From contig JALSGO010000076.1 of assembly GCA_026982655.1 (NCBI GenBank), positions 1 through 32,206 of the forward strand: 32,206 nucleotides of DNA, in the 5' to 3' direction. This DNA comes from Candidatus Bipolaricaulota bacterium. GTDB taxonomy: Bacteria > Bipolaricaulota > Bipolaricaulia > RBG-16-55-9. The notes under the pieces were generated by a model, which saw only the letters and a list, made by a program, of their open reading frames with translations, did not search any database and was not told where the DNA came from. Positions 1 to 7,430 of this stretch are shown piece by piece (position 1 is the stretch's first letter; every line of letters begins with the position of its first letter). Made by a program: the position numbers and the translations under genes.

Positions 1-594
1 CGGCGGAAGCGGCTCCCGCCAGAGCCACTCCTCGCGGAGCCAAAAGTCCCTCACGACCTCCGAGCGGTAGACGCCCTCTTGGGGACGGCGGCGCTCGTAG
101 CGGCCATCCTCCCCCAACACGTAGAAGTCGGCCCTTTGCTCGTCGGGGTCGATCAGCCAGTATTCGCGGACCCCACCGGCCTCGTATTCGGCGAACTTCT
201 CGCCCCGATCGCGCAGGCGGCTCTCCTGCGAGACGATTTCTACCACCAAGTCCGCCGGGCCGTCCAAGTACGTCTCCTTTAAGCGATCAAGGTGCTCCTT
301 GGCCACGTAGAGCAGGTCGGGCTCCCGCCCCGGCAGATCGGGGTGCGTCTTCATCTGGAAGGGCGCGCTGAGCACCTTGCCGAGGTCGTGGATCTCTACA
401 TAGATGCCCACGACCTTGACCAGGAAGCCCGTCAACTCTTGATGTCGCGTCGACGCCGGAGAAAGCATGACCACCTCCCCGTCCACCCACTCGGCCCAGG
501 TGTCCTCGTCGAGCCACCCCAAAAACGACTCATAGCTCATGGGGCCCGGTGGGGCTTTGCGCCCGTGGGCCTCGCGTTCCTTGACCGTACCCAT
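1..594 (-). CDS. Uma2-family (DUF820) restriction-endonuclease-fold protein, C-terminus outside window
   Basis: The reading frame is open from an ATG at 594 to the window edge (198 codons, no stop), so the C-terminus is missing. A good ribosome site (AGAGGTGA) lies about 8 bases upstream of the ATG. The protein has the Uma2 layout: an N-terminal [16 protein letters not shown] block (residues 28-42), a PD motif with Asp93, a DLVVEIV strand with Glu119, a Lys near 133 and then EYWLIDP (144-150). Together these form a PD-(D/E)xK nuclease-like core. It is closely similar along its length to the second Uma2 protein at 15244-15942, so the two are paralogues. The family is abundant in cyanobacteria, Chloroflexi and other phyla; its biological role is unknown. 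It lies 90 bases downstream of the AlkP gene on the same strand. Confidence 0.88.
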   Translation of the reverse strand, partial: MGTVKEREAHGRKAPPGPMSYESFLGWLDEDTWAEWVDGEVVMLSPASTRHQELTGFLVKVVGIYVEIHDLGKVLSAPFQMKTHPDLPGREPDLLYVAKEHLDRLKETYLDGPADLVVEIVSQESRLRDRGEKFAEYEAGGVREYWLIDPDEQRADFYVLGEDGRYERRRPQEGVYRSEVVRDFWLREEWLWREPLPP

Positions 595-684
595 GGAAGA
601 TCACCTCTTGCAAGCGTAGTGCCTTTCACGAGAGTCATTCTACCCGTTGCCGCCCGCTTCTTCCGTGAGCACTCCTTCGCCGCT

Positions 685-2064
685 TTACGTCCCCCCGCCC
701 AAGAGCCGAAGGAGCCTTTCGTGCACTTCGAGGAGGTGCAGGTCTCGCTCGCCGCGGAGATCGGGAACCCCCCGGGCGACGTAGAGCCCGTGTTGGGCGT
801 GGTTGGCGTCGTCGGGGCCGGTGTCGTTCTCGTGCACCCAGACCGTCCCCCAGCCCACGGTGCCCACGGAGCGCCAATGCAGGTCCCCCAAGACGGCGAT
901 GAGGTCGGGCGCGATCCCGTTGACCCGCTCGTAGATCTCCTCCGGCTTGTAGACCCGGGTCCCGATCGGGTTTCCGCGCTCGTCCCCCAGGGCTTCCAGC
1001 TTGCGGGTGAGCTCGTCCCGCACGCTCTCGTACTCCGAAGGCGCGACGATCCCCTGGGGCTCGCGCCCCCGGACGTTGAGGAAGATCCGGCTGTAGTAGC
1101 CGCCCTCCCCCCAGGCAACGGTACGGGACCAGTCCACCTCCAGCTCCTCGAAGCGTTGTATGCCCTCGGGAGGCCTCTTTACGCAGAGGTACCCCTCGCG
1201 CAGGAGCCACTCGTTGATGCAGATCCCCCCGTCCATCCGCTTGGCCCCGTGGTCCGAGACGATCCAGACCGCCGCGTCGTCGGGGACGTGCTCTAAGAAC
1301 CGTTGGAGTTGTTCATCCAAGAAGCGATAGTACTCCCGCATCGCGTTCCGGAAGGGGTTGTCCGGCTCGTGTTTTCTGTGCAGAGGATCGCAGAACTTCC
1401 AGAAGCCGTGGTGCAGGCGATCCGGACCCATGTCCACCACCATAAAGAAGTCCCAGGGCTTGGTCGTGAGCAGGTGCTGGGCCACCCGGAAGCGCTGCTC
1501 CGTGAGCTGATAGATCTGGTCGAGGAGCCAGCGTTTGTCGTCCGTGCGGAAGTCTCGCACGTCGAATTGATACTCTCCAAATTGCTCCTCCAGTTCCCCT
1601 TTGAGAGAGGGCGGATAGGTGTAGTCCGTTCGGGCGTTGGGGGTGAGGAAGCACCCGATCGCGTACCCGTTCAGGGGCTTCGGGGGGTATCCCGGAGGGA
1701 CCCCGATCACGACGGAGCGCTTCCCGTCCTCCGTGAGGCGGTCCCACACCGTCCGCTCCCGGACGTCGCGGGAGGTGACGATGGAAAGCTTCTCGTAGCC
1801 GTAATCCGTCCGGTTGCGGAAGCCGTAGATCCCTAAGGTGCCCGGGTCTTTCCCGGTCATCATGCAGGCCCAGGCGGGGACGGTGATGGGGGGGATCACG
1901 CTCTCCAGGCGTCCGTAGCCGCCCTCTTGGCAAAGCCGGGTGAGGGTGGGCATCGCATCGGCGTACTCCCCAAACGCCAGGGAGGGCTCCAAACAGTCGA
2001 GGCCGAGGACGACGACGCGCTTTTCCCTGGGTTTGCCTCGTCGTATCCAGCTCAGCATTCTCAC
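685..2064 (-). CDS. Alkaline-phosphatase-superfamily phosphodiesterase/phosphohydrolase
   Basis: A 459-residue protein of the type I phosphodiesterase/AlkP fold (COG3379-like). Visible metal and nucleophile motifs: GLDCLEPS with Asp23, ITVPAW with candidate nucleophile Thr61 followed by MMTGKDPG, Asp215-x3-His219 in the GPDRLHHGFW block, and VSDHG with Asp271/His272. This set implies a working two-metal site; the substrate cannot be read from sequence. No signal peptide is seen, so it is probably cytoplasmic. The predicted start is GTG at 2064, sharing GTGA with the hicA stop; an ATG two codons in (2058) is an alternative. Together with hicB/hicA and sat/cysC it forms one minus-strand transcription unit. 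A link to sulfate activation is possible only by position. Confidence 0.9.
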   Translation of the reverse strand: MRMLSWIRRGKPREKRVVVLGLDCLEPSLAFGEYADAMPTLTRLCQEGGYGRLESVIPPITVPAWACMMTGKDPGTLGIYGFRNRTDYGYEKLSIVTSRDVRERTVWDRLTEDGKRSVVIGVPPGYPPKPLNGYAIGCFLTPNARTDYTYPPSLKGELEEQFGEYQFDVRDFRTDDKRWLLDQIYQLTEQRFRVAQHLLTTKPWDFFMVVDMGPDRLHHGFWKFCDPLHRKHEPDNPFRNAMREYYRFLDEQLQRFLEHVPDDAAVWIVSDHGAKRMDGGICINEWLLREGYLCVKRPPEGIQRFEELEVDWSRTVAWGEGGYYSRIFLNVRGREPQGIVAPSEYESVRDELTRKLEALGDERGNPIGTRVYKPEEIYERVNGIAPDLIAVLGDLHWRSVGTVGWGTVWVHENDTGPDDANHAQHGLYVARGVPDLRGERDLHLLEVHERLLRLLGGGT

Positions 2065-2312
2065 TTCACCCGGTCGAGGAGTTGGAAGTATCGCTCGCGG
2101 CTGATCCCGGCAGTCCGCAGGTTGGTCAGGTTGGTAAGGATATGAGATACCGGAACCTCTTTGGAGCTCTTCTTGAGGAACACAAGCCTTTTGACCCTGG
2201 GTTTGGTGAGGACCACATGATCCCCCTTCTGTCTACTCACGGCAAATCCGTCGAGCTCGAAGATCTTCACCAAGGTCGAGTACGGAATGGGGGTAATCCT
2301 TCGTTCTGTCAT
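2061..2312 (-). CDS. hicA: HicA-family mRNA interferase toxin
   Basis: An 83-residue YcfA/HicA-type protein, a double-stranded-RNA-binding-like fold that cleaves mRNA in the translation-arrest toxin-antitoxin system. The motif KGDHVVLTKP carries the expected catalytic His (His32), and the C-terminal part LRTAGISRERYFQLL is typical of the family. Its ATG at 2312 overlaps the hicB stop (ATGA), and its TGA overlaps the GTG start of the phosphodiesterase gene (GTGA), so translation of all three is probably coupled. An exact 9-bp tandem duplication adds an extra Thr-Asn-Leu just before the C-terminal helix, which may weaken the toxin. Antitoxin-first order is less usual than the classical hicA-hicB order, but known for this subfamily. 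Confidence 0.85.
   Translation of the reverse strand: MTERRITPIPYSTLVKIFELDGFAVSRQKGDHVVLTKPRVKRLVFLKKSSKEVPVSHILTNLTNLRTAGISRERYFQLLDRVK
2118..2135. repeat. 9-bp perfect tandem duplication inside hicA
   Basis: CAGGTTGGT occurs twice head to tail. On the coding (minus) strand it reads ACCAACCTG twice and encodes Thr-Asn-Leu-Thr-Asn-Leu. It keeps the frame and looks like a replication-slippage product. Confidence 0.9.
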
Positions 2313-2584
2313 ACGGTGGAACTCACGGTCATGAGCTCGGCGGCCACGGGTTGGCGGGGCAGCCAGTGGCCCTCCCGATAGGAGAAGCCCGCTTCTTCCA
2401 GGACCTCCTCCAGGGTGCCCATCCTCTCACATTCCTCGAGGAAGGCCTCTACCGCCTCTCTCAGGGCTGCTTTGGCTCCTTCTAGGGTCTCCCCGAAGCT
2501 GGAGACGCCGAGCTCCGGGGCCAGCCCCACGTACGCGTTTCCCTCCCGGAAGAACTCGGCTCGGTAGACGATGTTCCCGGCCAT
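2309..2584 (-). CDS. hicB: HicB-family antitoxin
   Basis: A 91-residue protein with the HicB partial RNase-H-like domain: Tyr-Arg-Ala-Glu-Phe start, YVGLAPELGVSSFGETLEGA (about residues 18-37), then helices AVEAFLEECERMGTLEEVLEEAGF. It would bind and neutralise HicA and often autoregulates the operon. I see no separate ribbon-helix-helix or HTH domain, so DNA binding is not evident. The gene lies 48 bases downstream of sat/cysC, preceded by a purine-rich stretch of G residues that can serve as ribosome site. No separate promoter is evident, so expression probably comes from the sat/cysC transcript. Confidence 0.87.
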   Translation of the reverse strand: MAGNIVYRAEFFREGNAYVGLAPELGVSSFGETLEGAKAALREAVEAFLEECERMGTLEEVLEEAGFSYREGHWLPRQPVAAELMTVSSTV

Positions 2585-2632
2585 CCGGTATCCCCCCCCT
2601 CCGGCTTCCCATGCGTCCCTTTTCGATGCATT

Positions 2633-4324
2633 TCAAATGTATCCCTCTTTCTCCAGATAAAGCAAGACCTGATGGGCGGCCTCGTCCGCGGTCATCCGGG
2701 AGGTGTCCACCACGACCTCGGGGCGCTCCGGCGGCTCGTAGGGGTCGTCGATGCCCGTGAACTGCCGGATGAGCCCCGCGCGGGCCTTGGCGTAGAGCCC
2801 CTTGCGGTCCCGTTGTTCGCAGACCTCCAGGGGCGTGGCCACGTAGACCTCGATGAAGCCCCCGTATTGGGAGATCAGCTCCCGAACCTCGCGGCGGGTG
2901 GAGCGATACGGCGCGATCAGCGCGCAGATGGCGATCCCGCGGTTCTTGGTGATCTCCGAGGCGACAAACCCCACCCTCCGCACGTTCATCTCGCGGTCCT
3001 TGCGGCTGAAGCCCAGCTCCTGGGACAAATACTTCCGCACGATGTCGCCGTCCAAGAGGGTGACGGGACGGGTGCCGATCTCCAGGAGCTTGGCCATCAA
3101 CACCTGGGCGATGGTGGACTTGCCCGCCCCGGAAAGCCCCGTGAAGAAGACCGTAAAGCCCTGCCGCGAGCGGGGCGAGTAGGCCTGCCGCAGGGCTTCG
3201 ATCACCTCGGGGAAGGAGTACCACTCCGGGACCTCGAGGCCCTCGCGCAACCTCCGGCGCAGCTCGGTCCCCGAGAGGGTCAACACCCGAGCGCCCTGGG
3301 GGACCTGAGAGCGGGGGAGGTACTGCCCGCGGTCCTCGACGTAGACCATCTCCTCGAAGGGGAGGATCCGGATGCCCAGCTCCTCTTGGTGTTTGAGGGC
3401 CAGCTCCTGAGCGGCATAGGGGGGGTAGAAGGGCTGGCCGTTCTCGTGGTTACGCGGCCCGGCGTGGTCCCGCCCGACGATGAAGTGGGTGCATCCGTAG
3501 TTGCGGCGGATGATCGCGTGCCACAACGCCTCGCGCGGCCCGGCCATCCGCATCGCCAGGGGGAGCAGGCTCAGCATCGTCGTCTGCTCGGGGTAGTATT
3601 TGAGAACGGCCTGGTAGCAGCGCACGCGGGTGAAGTAGTCGACGTCCCCGGGGCCGGTGCGGCCCACCGCGGGATGCAGCAAGAGGTTCGCTTCCGCCTG
3701 GGCCGCGGCCCGCTTCGTCAACTCCACATGGGCCCGGTGCATGGGGTTTCGGGTCTGGAAGCCCACCACCCGGGTCCAGCCCCGTTTCTTGAAGATCTGT
3801 CGGAGCTCCTGGGGCGTGTGCCTCAGGTGCGGAAAGGTGTGGTGGGGCGGGAGTTCCAAGCCCTCCACCCGACCCCCCAGGTAGACGGGGTTCGTCTGAT
3901 GGAGCAGGTGGAAGACGCCGGGATGGGCCTCGTCGTCCGTGCCGAAGACCCATCGGGCCTCCTCGCGGCGGTCGGGCTCCCAGAGGCTCTCCACCGTGAG
4001 GACGGCCAAGACCATCCCCTCGGGGTGTCTTAGGGCCACGCGATCGCCCTCGGAGAGCCCCTCGGCGAACTCGGGGGTGACGTCCAGGGTGATGGGGATG
4101 GGCCAGAGGGTCCCGTTTCCCAGACGCATCCTCTGGCAAACGGACTCGTAGTCCTTCTGCGTCAAATAGCCCTGCAAAGGGTAGAAGGCCCCGTTGAGGA
4201 GGAGCTCGATGTCCCAAACTTGGCGTTGGGTGAGGTCCCACGAGGGGAGATAGACGGCCTCCTGCTTCAACTCTTCGGCCCTAAGCTCGTCCACTAAGAG
4301 GTCAAGATGGGGTTGCGTGCTCAT
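2633..4324 (-). CDS. sat/cysC: Bifunctional sulfate adenylyltransferase / adenylylsulfate kinase
   Basis: A 563-residue fusion that activates sulfate with ATP to APS and phosphorylates APS to PAPS in the cytoplasm. The ATP-sulfurylase half (about 1-385) shows QTRNPMHRAH (190-199), GRDHAGPRNH (284-293) and SGTELRRRL (351-359). The APS-kinase half (about 388-563) has an intact P-loop GLSGAGKST (396-404), LLDGDIVRKYL (423-433) and the SRKDREMN motif, so both activities are probably real, unlike the inactive kinase-like domain of fungal ATP sulfurylases. The domain order, sulfurylase then kinase, is as in Aquifex and opposite to animal PAPSS. The ATG at 4324 follows a GGAG-type site. It heads the minus-strand unit with hicB, hicA and the phosphodiesterase gene. 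No PAPS reductase or sulfotransferase is visible in the window. Confidence 0.96.
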   Translation of the reverse strand: MSTQPHLDLLVDELRAEELKQEAVYLPSWDLTQRQVWDIELLLNGAFYPLQGYLTQKDYESVCQRMRLGNGTLWPIPITLDVTPEFAEGLSEGDRVALRHPEGMVLAVLTVESLWEPDRREEARWVFGTDDEAHPGVFHLLHQTNPVYLGGRVEGLELPPHHTFPHLRHTPQELRQIFKKRGWTRVVGFQTRNPMHRAHVELTKRAAAQAEANLLLHPAVGRTGPGDVDYFTRVRCYQAVLKYYPEQTTMLSLLPLAMRMAGPREALWHAIIRRNYGCTHFIVGRDHAGPRNHENGQPFYPPYAAQELALKHQEELGIRILPFEEMVYVEDRGQYLPRSQVPQGARVLTLSGTELRRRLREGLEVPEWYSFPEVIEALRQAYSPRSRQGFTVFFTGLSGAGKSTIAQVLMAKLLEIGTRPVTLLDGDIVRKYLSQELGFSRKDREMNVRRVGFVASEITKNRGIAICALIAPYRSTRREVRELISQYGGFIEVYVATPLEVCEQRDRKGLYAKARAGLIRQFTGIDDPYEPPERPEVVVDTSRMTADEAAHQVLLYLEKEGYI

Positions 4325-4500
4325 AGGTCTCCTCTCCCCACGACACGACGGTGGAGCGCACGGGGTGGTTTAGTGTACGATATCACAGGTCGCAGCGCAC
4401 GGGGGCACATCAGACTTCCTACTGCTGTGGGATACGGGCCTAGGGGTAGGCAGTTCAAGAGGCGTCCCATCGGCCCGACTCAGGATACCGGGGAAAAGCG
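4325..4500. promoter_or_regulatory. Divergent intergenic region between sat/cysC and the dehydrogenase gene
   Basis: A 176-base region that must carry starts for both directions. AGCGCACGGGG occurs as a direct repeat at 4355-4365 and 4394-4404, flanking TACGATATCAC (4376-4386). On the minus strand a TACACT hexamer lies between the repeats and could be the sat/cysC -10, but no good -35 was found. A small inverted repeat GCCTA-GGGG-TAGGC lies at 4438-4451. No clear promoter was found for the plus strand. Confidence 0.4.
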
Positions 4501-5397
4501 ATGAGGAAGGTTCGCGCACTGGTGAGCGATCCACTCCATCCGGAGGCGCTCCAACGATTGGAGGAAGCGGGGGTAGAGGTCGTCTACCGCCCGGGGGTCG
4601 AGCGCGAGGAGCTTTTGGAGATCGTGGGGGCGTTCGAGGTCTTGCTCGTGCGCAGTCGTACCCGGGTGGATCGAGAGCTTCTCGAACGGGCGACGCGCCT
4701 CCGGGTCGTGGGACGGGCGGGCACCGGCTTGGACAACATCGACCTCGAGGCCGCGCGCGCTCGGGGAGTTCGGGTAGTTCACACCCCGGGTGCGAACGCC
4801 AACGCGGTAGCGGAGCTCACCGTAGGGCTCATGATCGCACTCCATCGCCACCTCAAGCAGGCGTTCTACGAGCGAGAGAAGCCCCGCAGGTACGGCCGGG
4901 AGCTCCGAGGCCAGACCCTGGGGATCGTGGGATTGGGTCGGATTGGGAGCCGGGTGGCGGAGCTGGCTCACGCCTTTGGGATGCGCCTCTTGGGCTCCGA
5001 TCCCCTCCCGGAGGCCGGACCCTCCCATCTCCCCTTGCGGCGGGTATCTCTGGAGAAGCTGCTGCAGGACAGCGACGGCATCACTCTGCACGTGCCGCTC
5101 AACGATCGGACGCGGGGACTCCTCGGCCCGACGCAGCTGGAGCAGGTCAAGGAAGGGGCCTGGCTGGTCAACACCGCTCGGGCAGCCCTGGTGGACGAAG
5201 AGGCGATCTGGGAGGCCCTCGAAAGGGGACGGCTCTCCGGCTACGCCGCGGACGTCTGGGAGGATCCCCGCCTCGTCACGCACCCGCGCGTGGTCACGAC
5301 CCCGCACATCGGCGCGCAGACGGAAGAGGCCCAGCGAAACGCGGGCCTCGGCGTCGCAGAGCAGGTGCTGGCTGCCCTTCGAGGGCGGGACGGATAA
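4501..5397 (+). CDS. NAD-dependent D-2-hydroxyacid dehydrogenase (3-phosphoglycerate-dehydrogenase-like, short form)
   Basis: A 298-residue protein of the D-isomer-specific 2-hydroxyacid dehydrogenase family. The Rossmann motif GLGRIG is at 144-149. The catalytic triad is likely Arg227 (VNTARAALVDE), Glu254 (ADVWEDP) and His269 (TTPHIGAQT). The N-terminal GRAGTGLDNIDLEAA block (71-85) and TPGANANAVAELTVGLM resemble SerA. The C-terminal ACT/ASB regulatory domains of full-length SerA are absent, so serine feedback would not be expected if it acts as phosphoglycerate dehydrogenase. The loop between the Glu and His motifs is short. Glycerate/hydroxypyruvate or other 2-hydroxyacid activity is equally possible. 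It lies upstream of ftsH, which has its own promoter. Confidence 0.9.
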   Translation: MRKVRALVSDPLHPEALQRLEEAGVEVVYRPGVEREELLEIVGAFEVLLVRSRTRVDRELLERATRLRVVGRAGTGLDNIDLEAARARGVRVVHTPGANANAVAELTVGLMIALHRHLKQAFYEREKPRRYGRELRGQTLGIVGLGRIGSRVAELAHAFGMRLLGSDPLPEAGPSHLPLRRVSLEKLLQDSDGITLHVPLNDRTRGLLGPTQLEQVKEGAWLVNTARAALVDEEAIWEALERGRLSGYAADVWEDPRLVTHPRVVTTPHIGAQTEEAQRNAGLGVAEQVLAALRGRDG

Positions 5398-5411
5398 CCT
5401 CCTCGTTTCGT

Positions 5412-5441
5412 TTGCAGGAGCCCTTTCCGCCTCGGTACAAT
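5412..5441 (+). promoter_or_regulatory. Sigma70-type promoter of ftsH
   Basis: TTGCAG (5412-5417) and TACAAT (5436-5441) are separated by 18 bases. It lies in the gap after the dehydrogenase gene, 44 bases before the ftsH ATG. Confidence 0.7.
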
Positions 5442-5485
5442 CGCTTAGAATCTGCGAAGAAAGGACCGGAACGGCCGGACTTACG

Positions 5486-7402
5486 ATGAACGGTAGACCC
5501 CGGATAGACGACGACCCGAGGCGGCGAAACCGGAACTTCCGCACCGTTTTGCTGCTGGTTCTCGTAGTTCTCTTCGCCGTGGTGCTCGTACAATCCCTGC
5601 GTGCCCCCTCCGTAGGGGAGGAACTGTCCTACAGCGAGTTCGTCCGCTTGGTGGAGCAGGGCCAGGTCCAAGAGGTCACGATCCAAGGGGTTCGCATCTT
5701 CGGCACCCGGACCGACGGGAGCAAGTTCCACACGACGGCTTGGACTCTGGACGAGAAGCTCCCGGACCGCTTGATCTCCCAGGGCGTCGAGGTGCGCATC
5801 AAGCCGGAGCAGGACCTCTCCGGCTTCTGGATGCTGTTGCTCTACCTGCTGTTGCCGGCGCTCTTTCTCGGGACGATCTGGTTCCTCATGATTCGAAGGA
5901 TGCAGGGCGAGGGGACGAGCGCCTTTTCGTTCGGACGGAGTCAAGCGCGCCTCTTCAACAAGGAGTACTCCAAGGTCACTTTCGCAGACGTCGCGGGCAT
6001 CGACGAGGTCAAGGAGGAGGTCCAAGAGATCGTCGAGTACCTGAAGGACCCGCAGAAGTTCGTGCGCATCGGGGCGCAAATCCCGCGGGGCGTGCTCTTG
6101 GTGGGAGCCCCCGGGACCGGGAAGACGCTTCTTGCGCGGGCGATCGCCGGGGAGGCCGACGTGCCCTTCTTCTCCATCTCGGGCTCGGACTTCGTGGAGA
6201 TGTTCGTGGGGGTGGGGGCTGCCCGCGTGCGGGACCTCTTCCGCCGGGCCAAGGACGAGACGAAGGGGCAGCGCGGTGCGATCATCTTCATCGACGAGAT
6301 CGACGCCGTGGGGCGCAAGAGGGGGGCCGGCATCGGCGGCGGCCACGACGAACGCGAGCAGACCCTTAACCAGCTGTTGAGCGAGATGGACGGGTTCGAG
6401 AAGAACGAGCACGTGATCGTGCTGGCCGCGACCAATCGGCCCGACATCCTCGATCCCGCCCTGCTCCGACCGGGCCGCTTCGACCGCAAGATCACCGTGC
6501 CCCCGCCCGACATCAAGGGGCGCGAGGCCATCCTGCGGGTGCACGTCAAGAACAAGAAGCTCGCCCCGGACGTGGACCTTAAGACCCTGGCCCGCCGCAC
6601 CCCCGGCTTCGTGGGGGCCGATCTCGAAAACCTCTGTAACGAGGCGGCGCTCCTGGCGGCCCGCCGGGGCAAGGACGCCATCGAGATGAAGGACTTCGAG
6701 GACGCCATCGATCGGGTGATCGCCGGCATCGAGCGCAAGGGGCGCCTGATCAGCGAGGAGGAGAAGGTGAAGATCGCCTATCACGAGGCGGGCCACGCTT
6801 TGGTGGGAAAGCTCCTGCCCAAGGCCGACCCCGTCCACCGGATCTCCATCGTCCCCCGCGGCGAGGCCCTGGGATATACCCTCCAACTCCCCCTGGAGGA
6901 TAAGTACCTCTACTCGAAGCAGGAGCTCATGGATCGATTGACCTCCACGCTGGGAGGGCGAGCGGCCGAGGAGATCATCTTCGGCGAGGTCACCACAGGG
7001 GCCTACGACGACCTCAAGAAGGCCACGGAGATCGCCAAGCGCATGGTGATGAGCTACGGGATGAGCGAACGGATTGGACCGCTCTCCTTAGGCCGCGAGG
7101 ACGGGAACGTCTTCCTGGGGCAGGACCTCATCCTCAGTCGAGAGCTCAGTGAGAAGATGAGTTCCCTGGTGGATGAGGAGATCAAACGACTCATTGAGGA
7201 AGCCTATGCCCGCGCCAAGCAGCTCCTCTCCGACAACGAGTCGGCCTTGCGCAAGCTGGCCGAAAAGCTCCTCGAAGTCGAGGTGCTCGAGGGCGACCAG
7301 CTCGACGAGCTCCTCAAGGATGAAGTGCCCCACTTCGTTCCGACGCCCCCCCAGGACCCGGAACCGCAACCGCAGACGTCGGTGCGCTCCTCTTCCCCCT
7401 AG
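5486..7402 (+). CDS. ftsH: ATP-dependent zinc metalloprotease FtsH
   Basis: A 638-residue membrane AAA+ protease that degrades unassembled membrane proteins and short-lived regulators. Transmembrane helices lie near residues 19-37 and 114-136, enclosing a small periplasmic domain. The AAA domain has Walker A GAPGTGKT (207-214), Walker B IIFIDEID with Asp270/Glu271, and the RPGRFDRK second-region-of-homology arginines. The protease site is HEAGH (433-437), with Asp509 in TTGAYDD as the probable third zinc ligand. The reading frame is open far upstream, but the ATG at 5486 gives the canonical N-terminus and lies just downstream of a promoter. The ribosome site is weak. The dxr gene begins 28 bases later. 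Confidence 0.97.
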   Translation: MNGRPRIDDDPRRRNRNFRTVLLLVLVVLFAVVLVQSLRAPSVGEELSYSEFVRLVEQGQVQEVTIQGVRIFGTRTDGSKFHTTAWTLDEKLPDRLISQGVEVRIKPEQDLSGFWMLLLYLLLPALFLGTIWFLMIRRMQGEGTSAFSFGRSQARLFNKEYSKVTFADVAGIDEVKEEVQEIVEYLKDPQKFVRIGAQIPRGVLLVGAPGTGKTLLARAIAGEADVPFFSISGSDFVEMFVGVGAARVRDLFRRAKDETKGQRGAIIFIDEIDAVGRKRGAGIGGGHDEREQTLNQLLSEMDGFEKNEHVIVLAATNRPDILDPALLRPGRFDRKITVPPPDIKGREAILRVHVKNKKLAPDVDLKTLARRTPGFVGADLENLCNEAALLAARRGKDAIEMKDFEDAIDRVIAGIERKGRLISEEEKVKIAYHEAGHALVGKLLPKADPVHRISIVPRGEALGYTLQLPLEDKYLYSKQELMDRLTSTLGGRAAEEIIFGEVTTGAYDDLKKATEIAKRMVMSYGMSERIGPLSLGREDGNVFLGQDLILSRELSEKMSSLVDEEIKRLIEEAYARAKQLLSDNESALRKLAEKLLEVEVLEGDQLDELLKDEVPHFVPTPPQDPEPQPQTSVRSSSP

Positions 7403-7430
7403 GAGCGCCGCACGCACCCTACCACACGGG

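Noticed and set aside
2672-4033. Plus-strand open frame of 453 codons opposite sat/cysC
   Set aside because: Composition typical of antisense frames; the opposite strand encodes clear ATP sulfurylase and APS kinase motifs.
5294-6886. Long minus-strand open frame opposite ftsH
   Set aside because: No recognisable motif and complete overlap with a highly conserved gene; a shadow.
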